Assembly (NCBI RefSeq): GCF_021130785.1
Contig: NC_060211.1
Coordinates: 25,343,001 to 25,407,000, forward strand
From: Homalodisca vitripennis
Taxonomy: Eukaryota > Arthropoda > Insecta > Hemiptera > Cicadellidae
DNA length: 64,000 bases
Direction: 5' to 3'
The translations under genes and the position numbers were made by a program. This document shows, piece by piece, positions 22,468-33,838 of the stretch. How positions within the stretch are numbered: position 1 is the stretch's first letter; each line of letters opens with the position of its first letter. The notes under the pieces were generated by a model that saw nothing but the letters and a program-made list of their open reading frames with translations, made no database searches and had not been told where the DNA came from.

Positions 22468-23959
22468 GTTCACAAAATCCTATTTTAATACTAAATAATG
22501 AGTTCTTGAATCTTCTGTTGCTTACAGAAATAACTTTTGCATACGTTTGATAAATATACCAACATTTAAAATTTATTAATATTGTTAAATACAACATTTT
22601 TACTTATTAAATGGTGGGTTATTTTGTTTCAGGTATCAACTCGATTACTTCTGTAATATTTTGTATCAAATGATTAGTTTATTATTCAGTAAAATATCTT
22701 AGATATTTTTATATTTAGTTTTATTTATCCCAAATATCCTACTTCTTAGTCAGGGGTGAAAACAAACCAAAAAGTTAACTGCCACAACTCTTTTTATCTC
22801 TTGAACGATTTCAATAAATGATGTACTATTTGAGTTAGAAATATTTTGATTGTAGTACAGGTTTTATACATGAAGTAGTTTTAAGAAATTCATCATCAAA
22901 GATTTTAACAAGCCGCCGTTATGAATTTTGTTGACTAAAAATTTGAATTTTTTTCATTGACGATCTTTACTAGATTAGCAATGTTGAAAGTTTTCTTTCT
23001 ACCTTTAATGGTTATTTACAAAAAAATTGTAATGAAAAAATTACATAGAGACAGGGATTGATGCATTTTAGGACATATATTTATAGAAACTTTTGGGCTT
23101 TTTTTACCCCTGGGACAACCTCTTGAAGTTTGTCTTGTCAGTGTATTTCAGTTACATCCTGTATATGTGCAGTGCCACACTAGTGTGCACCATGCTTGAC
23201 CTAAATCAGCTTAGATAAGTAAGTGAGAAATAAACTATGTCCAAGGACCTAACGTATCGCTGCGTCCATATGACTACAATAGGCTGTTAGGGGTGCAAAA
23301 ATTAAAAACAAATCTAGACATCCACCTTTCTGGGATTATTGCATCTTATAAGCCTTCCTGAAGTCTTTCTTTGCACCGCTACAATTGAAATTCTGAATTT
23401 AGTACAGTACATGCTTAATGATGCTTCTTTAAACCATTATAATATTAACTGTGCCATAACACAAAAGTAACAATGGAATTTCTCAATTGAAAGTTTTTAT
23501 GCACAAGATATATCTATAAATGGATATAAACAACTTCACTTGGAAATTTGTGTAGAAAACTTCTTCGAAAATCTGAAAGCTTTCTTTTAACAGAGATAAA
23601 CTGCCATAATGTATGGCAAATCCACAGTAATTTTTGAGGGATAAGTAAAAGAACATGTTACAATTCTCTGGTATTAGTATATTTCATTATAATTATATGA
23701 AGATTACTATCTCGGGTAAGACAATACTTCACATGTACAAGGATTAATTATGATATGGTTTCTGAATAAAATGTCTGTGGTTAAGATGGATTTTTTTATT
23801 TGTTTCTACAATATTTAATAGCTTTGTACAGTTATGAGCACAGAACTTGACCCTAGGTAACAACTCCCTGTTTAAAAAGAGAAGCTTAATATTATCGAAG
23901 AATAAAAACTGAAATAAGTGTATTCATAAATATTTAAAAATGAAAAAAACCATTTAATT
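22468..23959. other. Intergenic and SINA-like 3' flank, no feature seen
   Basis: The 3' UTR of the SINA-like gene should lie at its right edge. An ATTAAA hexamer overlaps the stop codon, but no canonical AATAAA stands out. Nothing else was recognised. Confidence 0.35.
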
Positions 23960-24739
23960 TTAATCATCTTCTCTAATGATCTGAACACTGTAAACCAGTA
24001 ATGACTCCTGGTTTACAAATCTGGGAAGCATATCGCCTGGCACCGTCATGCAGTGCTCTTCATAGAAATCAACGAATTTGTTATTATCAATGGGTACTTT
24101 GATAGTGTAAGTGTATCCAATAATATTGTGTTTGAAGCTTATGATGGCAAAGTACTTGAATGTAGTGTGTCCATTGCCAACTCGAGTAAATGAAATGCAC
24201 AGCTTTTGGACTTCCACATTCATGTGAATGTATTCCCAGAACACTTGACCGTAAGCAACAAATGGAATGTACTTGAAAGAATCCTCGGTGTTGTTAAAGT
24301 TTCTCCAGACTATCTCCGATGCTGTCTCATCCTCTAAAAAAACAGTACGATCGTTATGAACCACAGTGAGGTGGCTTTCCAATTTCTTGGCTTGTCCAGA
24401 CCACTCACAATCGAGCAGTTTGCAATCAACAGTTCGATAGCTACAGAGAGTCTCGTGGGTGCCTCCGGGTATGAAGACTTCTGGGCACCCGAGGGTTCGG
24501 AACAGACACATCCTCGGTAATGCATCCAACAACTGTTGTAGGACTACGGGCTTCGTCTCGATGAAGTCCTTGCGACAGGTAGGACATATGTTGATTTGAG
24601 GCTTGCAGTCAGGACACAGTGCGTGACCACTGGAGCATTGCGTTAACGGTGGCCGCAGAGTGCCAAGGCATACAGGGCACTGTATGGTTTCGTTCAGTGC
24701 GTCCACTATCAACTTCAACACATCTTGATCTAGTCGGTC
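23960..24739 (-). CDS. SINA/SIAH-type RING E3 ubiquitin ligase, terminal exon
   Basis: The exon starts after an acceptor (attgtttcag) and encodes 259 residues to a TAA stop. SIAH/SINA proteins are dimeric E3 ligases that pass ubiquitin to substrates through a RING and bind them with the C-terminal domain. The RING is C3HC4: CPVCLGTLRPPLTQCSSGHA followed by LCPDCKP and CPTCR, about residues 21-58. The SIAH-type zinc finger follows at about 76-130, with CLFRTLGCPEVF, HETLCSYRTVDC, CEW and HLTVVH. About 130-259 fits the substrate-binding fold but is divergent. Typical members have about 280-320 residues, so a short N-terminal exon with the start codon lies upstream and was not found. It looks like a diverged paralog of the kind expanded in some insects, not the canonical sina. 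Confidence 0.9.
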   Translation of the reverse strand, partial: DRLDQDVLKLIVDALNETIQCPVCLGTLRPPLTQCSSGHALCPDCKPQINICPTCRKDFIETKPVVLQQLLDALPRMCLFRTLGCPEVFIPGGTHETLCSYRTVDCKLLDCEWSGQAKKLESHLTVVHNDRTVFLEDETASEIVWRNFNNTEDSFKYIPFVAYGQVFWEYIHMNVEVQKLCISFTRVGNGHTTFKYFAIISFKHNIIGYTYTIKVPIDNNKFVDFYEEHCMTVPGDMLPRFVNQESLLVYSVQIIREDD

Positions 24740-27200
24740 CTGAAACAATATAGTTGATACGTCAAAAATTAGATTATAATGGTGTTATAAAGAGTCTAGT
24801 TGTAAAATCAATGATACATTTTAAAGTTAGGTATAGAAATTATGTATAGAATGTTTGACACGTGAGAGTTAAACTTGTGCGTTGTAAATTGTTTGATGCA
24901 ATTTAATTGAGGACAACGTAATGCAGGGGGAAGCGGTTACAATAAAAAAAATTATGTTTAATCATAGAATCTAAAACAAATAGTGTCAACATTTGGGACA
25001 AATGTTTTATATTTACATTGCATTAGGTGATAACCTCTCAAAAATGAAATAGTATAAGTAATAAAATAAATTACAAAGAAGTATCTTAGTTTTTTCAACG
25101 GCACACCCAGAAATCTCCTCTAGGGGATGTCTGGAACACTGGAGTGTGAGGGGTATGGGAAACCTTGCATATTAGTAGAGGATCCGGGAATTAGATTCTA
25201 TTATCTTTATTTTATAGTACTTCTGAACTAGTAAAAGAAAGGCAAAGATCAGGTCAGAATGTATAAATTTTACAATTAAACCACTCTAATACCAATCACC
25301 AAGAAGCACACAGGGGGGTAATTAAAATTTTCTGCAACAAATACAGTTTATATGAAGTGTATTAAACTAAAATAAAATGTAATCAAAACATTAACGAAAT
25401 AGTGAACAAAATAGTTAAGTTTAAATCACAATTCAAGACCAAAGTTAAATCTTGATGTCTACTCTCGGATATAAAAGTATAGATATCCGAGTATGAAGTT
25501 GATCACAAACTAAATAATAGAGATACAATAAACGGGAGCTATATTAAACTATAGCTTGTTCATTTCTTCGTTTTGACATGTAAAAGTGTTTACTTATAAT
25601 AATTTCCAGTATATGTTGATAACAACTAAAAAATACCCGGTTTAGATGCTTTTCACCAAAGCGCAACTGTGAAAATCATAACTCTGAAACTTGTATTCAA
25701 TTAAGACCAAACGCCTATACAATATAATTCATGTTTACTTAATTGAGTTTAAGTTGGTTTACACTTTGTTGCAAAACACCCTATATTAAATTTGCCATAT
25801 AAAGCATAAGCTAAATGTAGCACAGGTTTCTTTGATCTTAACTGACTCTGAATGGATGGATGAAGTTTTGCTGAATGTACCAGAATCTGCTAGATATAAC
25901 ATGTTATATGTAGCACTTTTAAAAGTGGTTAATATAATACAAATACAATATGTGCAATGCTGTGTATTTCATAAATTAAAATAAGTTATAATGTATGATT
26001 GTATATATTACATTATGACTGATTTCAAAGTTCCCACATAGATGCTAATTTCAGTTAAATAGACTACGTACTATTAGGCGATTAATATTTTGAAATAAAA
26101 TGTTCTGGGGGGAAGGGGCAGGTTCCGTTCTTCCCCATGTCGGTGCATCCCTGAGTCCTTTAGTACAACTGTTGGTTTGGTAGGTTTATTCTGCCTTAGT
26201 TGAAAAACCTTTAAGGTTATTCTACCTCAATAACAGTTTCATCATCACATAATGGTAGATAAAATGTAAGCAACACAAAGCAAAAAATATTTCCTGAGGC
26301 AGTAAAATCTTGCAAATGTTTTACAGCAGCAAATATAAAAACTAACCAATGTGTGAAGTGGTATGATCAAATACCAGATCCTTTCTTAAATTAAAAAAAA
26401 ACTTGTATGCCAAATTGTTTAAATGTGTTTTGGTCACAATACTGCATATGTATTTAAATTCGTTAATGGTACCCTACAGTCATCATAGGCGTCTTAATGA
26501 AAAATTACTATAATACAGTTAACTTAACACATAATTTGTCTAGATTTTTATATAAAGCTTTAAATTCGTAATACAATTTTTTGTATATGTACTTACTTTA
26601 CTTTCTATACAGAGTGTAGTGTATCAAATCCATTGATAAATGATTAGCTGTTTAAAATACTAACATATTCACGTTTTATAATCATGACAATCTAGTCCAA
26701 TTACATTTTACACGCCATGTAACTATAAAAGATATAAAAACTAATCGTTACGCTTAACGGGTTTTGCTGATGCTACATTCAAAATTTCAAGTCACTCATT
26801 TCATTTCTTAGACGATAAAGAGGCAGAATATATTGATATTATGTATGTCTACGATTAATAAGAATCTTCACAACTGTAACCTGTACTGTCTAGTTGCCAT
26901 ATTGAAGCACACAAAATCTGTACTGTAACTCCAGAGTAAGGACCTTTTACTACCGTTTGAAAACTTCAAACTCGTATTTAAAGACTTATAGCCCAAGTAT
27001 CAAAGTTCTGTAAACGGGAGTGTATAGTACTAATTGGGGGAACAAAGAAAAAATTATTTTCAAAATGGGGGTGCTCACCCACATGCCCCCCGGTACCCAA
27101 AGCCAAAATTTTGAAATGGCAAACTTGTGACACCTCAAACTGAACCTCATAAAAAATGCTGTATAGGCCTAGTCAAGTGCTGGTAGAAAGCCAAGGTCTA
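24740..27200. other. SINA-like upstream sequence and intergenic, no feature seen
   Basis: The 5' exon of the SINA-like gene should lie here or further right, but no ATG-plus-donor can be singled out. A G-rich patch at 26105-26160 resembles MITE ends but has no partner. Confidence 0.35.
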
Positions 27201-27202
27201 TA

Positions 27203-27585
27203 CAGGGTGTCAATTAAGTCTGGAACCTCTTTTTTAATTTTTAAACCACAATATAAAAAAATACCAAAGTTCACACGTGCTTACTGGTGATAGTAACGCA
27301 CATATCTGCCCAATTACCGACAGATAATCCCTTTGGGGGACGGTCCACAAGGAGTCAGAAAAAATTCTTAAATAGCAGCATAGGTCAAGTTTGGTATCAA
27401 ATTAAAGGTCTTACTTAGCAGAGTACAATGCCGCAAACCGGACTTCAAAAGGTGGATTCATTCAGTAGTTATAGCTATTTGAATTTTAAAACAATTGAAC
27501 TATGTAAATTATTAAGTATTACAAGTAAACCACAATTTTTAAGTACCTGTGATCAAAGTAAGTGTTCAAAATGTTCCCCTACCAT
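27203..27585 (+). repeat. Left long inverted arm of the Tc1/mariner element
   Basis: This arm aligns almost throughout with the reverse complement of 28090-28470, with scattered substitutions and small indels. For example, CTTTGGGGGACGGTCCACAA occurs in both arms. Confidence 0.88.
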
Positions 27586-28089
27586 CGTCTGGCAATGTCC
27601 TAGGCGGTTGTAAAAGCCATCCACTGCATTTTGAAGGTAGTCACAAGGAATATCTTGAGCTTCTTAGACTATGAGATTTCTTAGGTGCGCCAAATCTCGA
27701 GGCTTAGTACGATAAACTTTATCTTTAAGGTATCCCCAAAGAAAAAAAATCCAGTAAGGAATATTGTATCCAAGTATTCTCTAACAAGGAGAGCAAAGTG
27801 TGGTGGCGCGCCATCTTGTTGGAAATAAATTCTTTGAAATTGTTGACCAAGAGCAGCTTGTAGTGCAGGAATTATCTCATTTTGGAGCATTGCTAGATAC
27901 AAGTCACCATTTAAATTACCATTGATAAATAATGGGCCCATAATTTGATTTCCTATAATAGCTGCCCAAACGTTAAGTTTCTGTGGATGCTGTGTATGAC
28001 TCAATCTGCCACTTTCACATTGTAACGTAGTTGTGTTATTGGTAATAATTATTGATTCCTGGCTTCGATTACTACATTGTCAGATAATG

Positions 28090-28470
28090 GGAGGGGAACA
28101 TTTTGAACACTTACTTTGATCACAGGTACTTAAAAATTGGTGTTTACTTGTAATACTTAATAATTTACATAGTTAAATTGTTTTAAAATTCAAATAGCTA
28201 TAACTACTGAATGGATCCACCTTTTGAAGTCCGGTTTGCGGCATTGTACTTTGCTAAGTAAGACCTTTAATTTGATACCAAACTTGACCTATGCTGCTAT
28301 TTAAGAATTTTGTCTGACTCCTTGTGGACCGTCCCCCAAAGGGATTATCCGGTCAGTAATTGGGCAGATGTGTGCGTTACTATCACCAGTAAGCACGTGT
28401 GAACTTTGGTATTTCTTTCTATTATGGTTCAAAAATTAAAAAAGAGGTTCCAGACTTAATTGACACCCTG
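28090..28470 (-). repeat. Right long inverted arm of the Tc1/mariner element
   Basis: It mirrors 27203-27585 and ends in TGACACCCTG followed by TA. The two arms could form a hairpin about 380 bp long if transcribed together. Confidence 0.88.
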
Positions 28471-28472
28471 TA

Positions 28473-29639
28473 TAAAGGCTATGTCATGGTTGGTGCTAGT
28501 CCAGCCAGGATCTTTTTAATATGGCCTCCTATGTTTACCACATGTTACTTAATTTAGTTTTGTCATACGTTTAGTTAATTATATGCTTCACAATCTGAAC
28601 ATGCTCTTGGAAAACATTATTGATTTGTTATGCTTATATAACTGTTTATAGTTTTTACATTACGTTTATAAAGTCACAGTATTTAGACATCGTGACTACC
28701 GTGTTTTTGCCACATGTAATGTACAAAGTCATATGTGGTTATGTTTATGTACACAAATTTTATTCTTGCGCAGTACACACATTTTTATTCTTAGTCAAAT
28801 TATTACTGTACCATAAGTAAAAATCCTAATTTTGAAGTTTAACTTAAATATGTAAATTTCAGATTTGTCCATGTTGATGTATACTTTATATTCTCAATTT
28901 ACATTTTAAGTAAGGTTCAGTTTTAATTTTTTGTATTATAATACCATTATAAAGTACAATAATTAAATTTATGATACAGAAATAAAAACACTATCATGTA
29001 AAATTATTAAAATTCTCAGTTACAATTTAGTTTTGTACAGTTTCAAAAGTAACATACTGAGTGATTTTACAAAAAATGTGTCAGTAGTTATAAAAATAAT
29101 ACATCTATTAAATTTTGGTATTATTTTTTTGAAATTTGCTAAAGTTGTTCTTAGATAGATTTAAAATAGTATAATATAACATTTTTTGTAAAAACAATTT
29201 TTCGGGCACTTAGGAAATTTCAACGTATAAAAATTATTTCATTCTTCATCATTTCTTATTTCATTAAATCTACATAGGAATGTTTATTAAAAAATAAATT
29301 ACAGTCTATGCCTACGTACTTTTAGCCCATTTAATGGTGAAGAAATGATATTAATATCATAGTTCTATCTTTAAAAGTGAAAATAATTATTTGTGTACAT
29401 GCGTAAAATTTCGATTCTGCGACACACAACCAGCCTAATTCCTAGTGGTTTATGCAATACACCCTCAATGATGGCTCTGGCGGTTCACGTAAAATAAAAT
29501 AATCAAGAAATTACAAGACCTTTTGTCTCACTCAATTTTGTTTTCATTATAGTTCATATGACTTCCACATTGAAACTTGCATCACTAAAGCCATTTGGTC
29601 CCTTAAAATCTAAAAGAATGTGCATTAAACTAATAGTTC
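28473..29639. other. Intergenic, no feature seen
   Basis: AT-rich, with no coding or repeat structure that I can support. Confidence 0.35.
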
Positions 29640-30670
29640 TAAATACTGTAAAACCCCAGCTTCTGTAAACTCCAATTTTTGGGAGTTTCTAGACTCCTGA
29701 GAGCTCTTTGACTCTTAAGAGCTTTCGGACTCTGGCAGAAGCCATCCCCTGGCAGCATTCAAACTATTGGAACTCCCGGCCTGCTGCTGTAGCTACTAGC
29801 TACCAGCCTCTGGGAATTCCCAGTCTAGAAAAAAACTGGTTTCTGGTGGCCTTCTGCATTTTGAAGCCACTGGCCCCTTACAGTTATCAATCTCTGGGAG
29901 TTCCTTACATCTGGTAGCTCCAGCTCCAGTATTTTTCAGCCTATGGCAGCTCAGTCCTGGAGAGCTTTTGACCATCCTGGTTTGAACAGTTCACGGCTTC
30001 AGACAGATCTCAAAATCTGGAAGTTACCAGCTTATGGTAACTTCCAGGTCTGGCAACCCCCGACCTCCAGGATATTGGCAATTGGCAGCCAAGGCCTCTG
30101 GTAGGCCCTGGACTTTGGGAAGTTCCTTAGCTTGTGGCAGTTTCAGCCTTATGGTGCTAACAGCATCTGGTAGTTACCAGTCTATGGTAACCCCTGTTCA
30201 GGCAGCTCTCGGACTTAAGGAGCTCTGTGCTTATAGGACCTCGTGGCCTTTCAGATTTTATGACCTATTTTAGCTGTTGGCCTGTGATAGATCCTGGGCT
30301 TTGACAGGGCCTGCCTTTAGCAGCTACTGGTCTCTGGCAGGTTCGAGCCTCTGAAACCTTCCAACCTCTGGCTGATCCTGGCCTTCGGTAGCCACCTGGT
30401 CTCTGGCAGGTCCCAGCCTCTGAGAACTCCCGACATTATTGAGAGCCTTTATGATCTCCCAGCATTGGGAAAATCCTAGTATTCGGCAGCCTCCAGCTAC
30501 TAGCATGTCCCGGTCTCGAGCAAGTTATGACTTTCAAACGCCACACAGATTCTACAAGTACCCTGGTCTCTGGCTGGTCCTGGTCTTTTGGAGCCTCCTG
30601 ACCTCTGGCAGCTCTGAGCCTCAGATAGCCCCTGTTCTCTGTTAATTTCCTGCCTTTGAGAGCTCTGCTC
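29640..30670. repeat. Degenerate CT-rich minisatellite-like region
   Basis: About 1 kb of imperfect short phrases such as CTCTGGCAG, CAGCCTCTG, GGCAGCTC and GAGCTCT recurs roughly every 15-30 bases, at a much higher GC content than the flanks. Open frames occur on both strands. Minus-strand peptides repeat R(L/P)(G/E)PARDQ, which is a by-product of the repeat. It looks like an old, diverged minisatellite with no unit precise enough to count. Confidence 0.6.
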
Positions 30671-30704
30671 TTCTCTTTTACGAAAACAAAAGTTATGTGT
30701 TATC

Positions 30705-31180
30705 ATTCATTCTATAGAATGATCATACCAATTGTGGTTAAAATCCGTACGAACACAAAACGTTGAGACAAACTATATATAGCCTATATAATGAATGGAT
30801 TTGATCCTAGGGTTCCGCCTGCTTGTCTGAAATGGCATTAGAAAACCATGCTTGATAATCATACAAAACATTCATACCATGGTTAAAATAGATCCATACT
30901 CAAAGCGTCTATGGTCGATGTACATAAAACAGTTTTGGCCTGGGTGCCAGCCTCCTTATCCTGGTTATGAGCTATCCTAGGTTATTCTTTCTCCTATAGA
31001 ATGTTTTGGTTAAAATATTTTGAGCTGTGAGACGTCTAGCTAGTTATTTACAAAATGGATTTAACCCTAGGGCTTCACCCTTTGTTTCAAAAGTACATAA
31101 ACTCCCATGCTGATAACATTAATTACATAAGAAGTCCATTTGGTCAAAATCCATCCAACTGGAAAGTGTATGGTGTCTAG
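30705..31180. repeat. Diverged tandem duplication, period about 265 bp
   Basis: ATGGATTTGATCCTAGGGTT (30793 on) and ATGGATTTAACCCTAGGGCT (31054 on) begin matching segments. Both go on to ACCATG/CCCATG, then GGT(T/C)AAAAT(A/C)GATCCA-like phrases. The preceding TATAGAATG stretches also match. Old repeat of unknown origin. Confidence 0.4.
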
Positions 31181-32439
31181 AAAAGGGTTCTGCCCCAACG
31201 GTCCGATTGGCCCCAACAATTAACTTGCCCTTACCATTTATTTGTGGTACATCCCTACCAAGTCTCAATAAGATGAGTAAAGAATTGTGGTCGTAATCTT
31301 GACAATATATAAATAATGTTTACGTTTACACACTTTAATAAGTAGATTAGAAATCTACCAAACAACAGTTATCCCACAAAAAGACTCGCCTGTTCCCTTA
31401 TAATATGTATTCTAATTGTAATATGTATTGTATTATGTTCCTTATAATATTGTGGTTCTAATTGAACATCGACTTAGTAAACATACCATCACTGCATGTC
31501 ATGCTCTGTGACAGTAACATAGTGAGTGCATATGCGGACAATATATCAAAGGAGGAGTTGCAATACATAAGTAGTTGACAATTAAGTGCACATTCTTATT
31601 TCTGATATAAAAAAAAAAAAATGTTGAAATGGTGTATGTGCTGTTTATGCAGCACTATTACAATCAGTATAAAATATAATTAGGCCCTACATGTGTTGGG
31701 ACTCATGTCATGAGGACGTCACATTGACTGTCTCACAAACATGGAGAGAGTAAAGTTGTGATAAATTGACATGGTTTCTCCAATATACTGAGACAACTAA
31801 CTCGAGTGATCTAGTGTATCTGGCAGTCAACATATTAAAACTACTGTACAATGATTGCCTAGTTATGATACACAAAGTTTACACTGCAGTTCTATACCAA
31901 ATGATCTAAAACTTTTAACCATACAGTACACACTTAATGCGACTGCTACAATAACGTTTATGTTTTTACGTCCCATGAGCATAATAATAGTTTAAACTTT
32001 ATACCTATATTAATCTACCACTATTTTGCGATTCTGACAAATTTTCCCACCTGTCCACGGCATTATGACATATTTGGGTACATAAAGATTATCTAACCTG
32101 GTTTTTTATATTTATATTAATAAACAATATTGCATAATAATTACACCCACGGATGTAATTAATTGGTACTGATTAATTAATGTAATATAGGTAACTGAAG
32201 TCATCTGTACCAATGTAAACACATTTTAAGATTGTAAATATAATAGTTTTTGGTAAGTGATTTTAAAATACAAATGTTAGTTAACTACCGGGGTTTCAAT
32301 TTTTCATCCTTAGTTTAATTTTTTTTTTTATGTGTTAAATATGGCATTGATCATGAAATATTTTATTTAGTTTATAAAACAATTATTATACCTGTATTTA
32401 TCAATTCTACTTAGCCTATAGATATATTTTATAAGCAGT
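31181..32439. other. Intergenic, no feature seen
   Basis: AT-rich left flank of the large foldback unit. No coding frame recognised. Confidence 0.35.
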
Positions 32440-32656
32440 GTGAAACTGGCATAGATTCCATCCATAAAAAGAACTAATCCGCTGACTTGAATCCTAACCT
32501 GGTTCATGAAACTACTCTTGACCTAGTTCCTGAACTACAACTAACCTAGTTCCTGAACCAGTTCAATCACTTCAGGATTAAATTATATTATTAAAATTAA
32601 ATTTTATAATTTAAAAAAAGAACAAATACAAAAATATCTATAGATTATACTTAATA

Positions 32657-33838
32657 CATTACTTTGAATACATGGTCTACTGTATTATATTACTACCCTC
32701 ATTTTAGACCTCTTCTATTTTTGGACAAATACCAATCTATAGATGGCCATATCTCAAAAACATACGAGCCAATTTTGATAAAACTTTCTATACACATTCA
32801 CTACATGGTCTACTATACTAAAATACAAGCCTCATTCTTAGGCCGCGCCTATTTCCGGAGCCACAATAACTTTATAGGCAAAGTGCTAACAAAAACCAAT
32901 CTATGGATAGCCATATCTCAAAAACGTACGAGCCAATTTTGATAAAACTTTCTGTACACATTCACTACATGGGTCTACAATACTAAAATACGAGCCTCAT
33001 TCTTAGGCCACGCCTATTTCCGGAGACACACCTATTTTACAGGCCAAGTGCTGACACAAACCAATCTATGGACAGCCATATCTCAAAAACGTACGAGCCA
33101 ATTTGATAAAAACTTTCTGTACACATTCACTACATGGTCTACTATACTAAAATACGAGCCTCATTCTTAGGCCACGCCTATTTCCGGAGACAAACCTATT
33201 TTTACAGGCCAAGTGCTGACAAAAACCAATCTATAAACAGCCATATCACAAAAACGTACGAGCCAATTTTGATAAAACTTTTTGTACACATTCACTACAT
33301 GGTCTACTATAGTAAATAATAAGCCTCATTCTTAGGCCACGCCTATTTCCGGAGCTACATCGATTTTACAGGCCAAGTGCTGACACGAACCAATCTATGG
33401 ACAGCCATATCTCAAAAACGTACAAGCCAATTTTGATTAAAACTTTCTGTACACATTCACTACATGGTCTAGTATACTAAAATACAAACCTCATTCTTAG
33501 GCCACGCCTATTTCCGGAGCCACAATAACTTTATAGGCCAAGTGCTGACAAAAACCAATCTATGGACAGCTATATCTCAAAAAAACGTACGAGCCAATTT
33601 TGATAAAACTTTCTGTACACATTCACTACATGGTCTAGTATACTAAAATACAAGCCTCATTCTTAGGCCACGCCTATTTCCGGAGCCACAATAACTTTTA
33701 TAGGCCAAGTGCTGACAAAAACCAATCTATGGACAGCCATATCTCAAAAACGTACGAGCCAATTTTGATAAAACTTTCTGTACACATTCACTACATGGTC
33801 TACTATACTAAAATACAAGCCTCATTCTTAGGCCACGC
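32657..33838 (+). repeat. 165-bp satellite, plus-orientation block (~6.7 units)
   Basis: Unit starts marked by CCAATCTAT fall at 32732, 32897, 33061, 33226, 33390, 33555 and 33722, a spacing of 163-167. Each unit contains ATCTCAAAAACGTACGAGCC, CATTCACTACATGGTCTA and GGCCACGCCTATTTCCGGAG. Peptides read from it are repeat by-products. Confidence 0.95.

Larger units (their letters stand above)
27203..28470 (-). mobile_element. Tc1/mariner-superfamily element with ~380-bp TIRs, internally deleted
   Basis: The termini CAGGGTGTCAATTAAGTCTG and TGACACCCTG (inverted) are flanked by TA on both sides (27201-27202, 28471-28472), the signature of this superfamily. The inverted arms are unusually long, about 27203-27585 and 28090-28470, and highly similar. 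Between them a minus-strand relic (28004-27681) reads KLNVWAAIIGNQIMGPLFIN and then YFQQDGAPPHFALLVREYLD. These are the blocks around the first two catalytic aspartates of a DDE_3 transposase. It is followed by a frameshifted GYLKDKVYRT-type block, and the N-terminal DNA-binding domain is missing. The element cannot encode its own transposase. Confidence 0.88.

Noticed and set aside
29708..30706. Open frames on both strands as a gene with RLxPARDQ repeats
   Set aside because: No start context, splice sites or homology. Openness on both strands follows from the GC-richer degenerate repeat.
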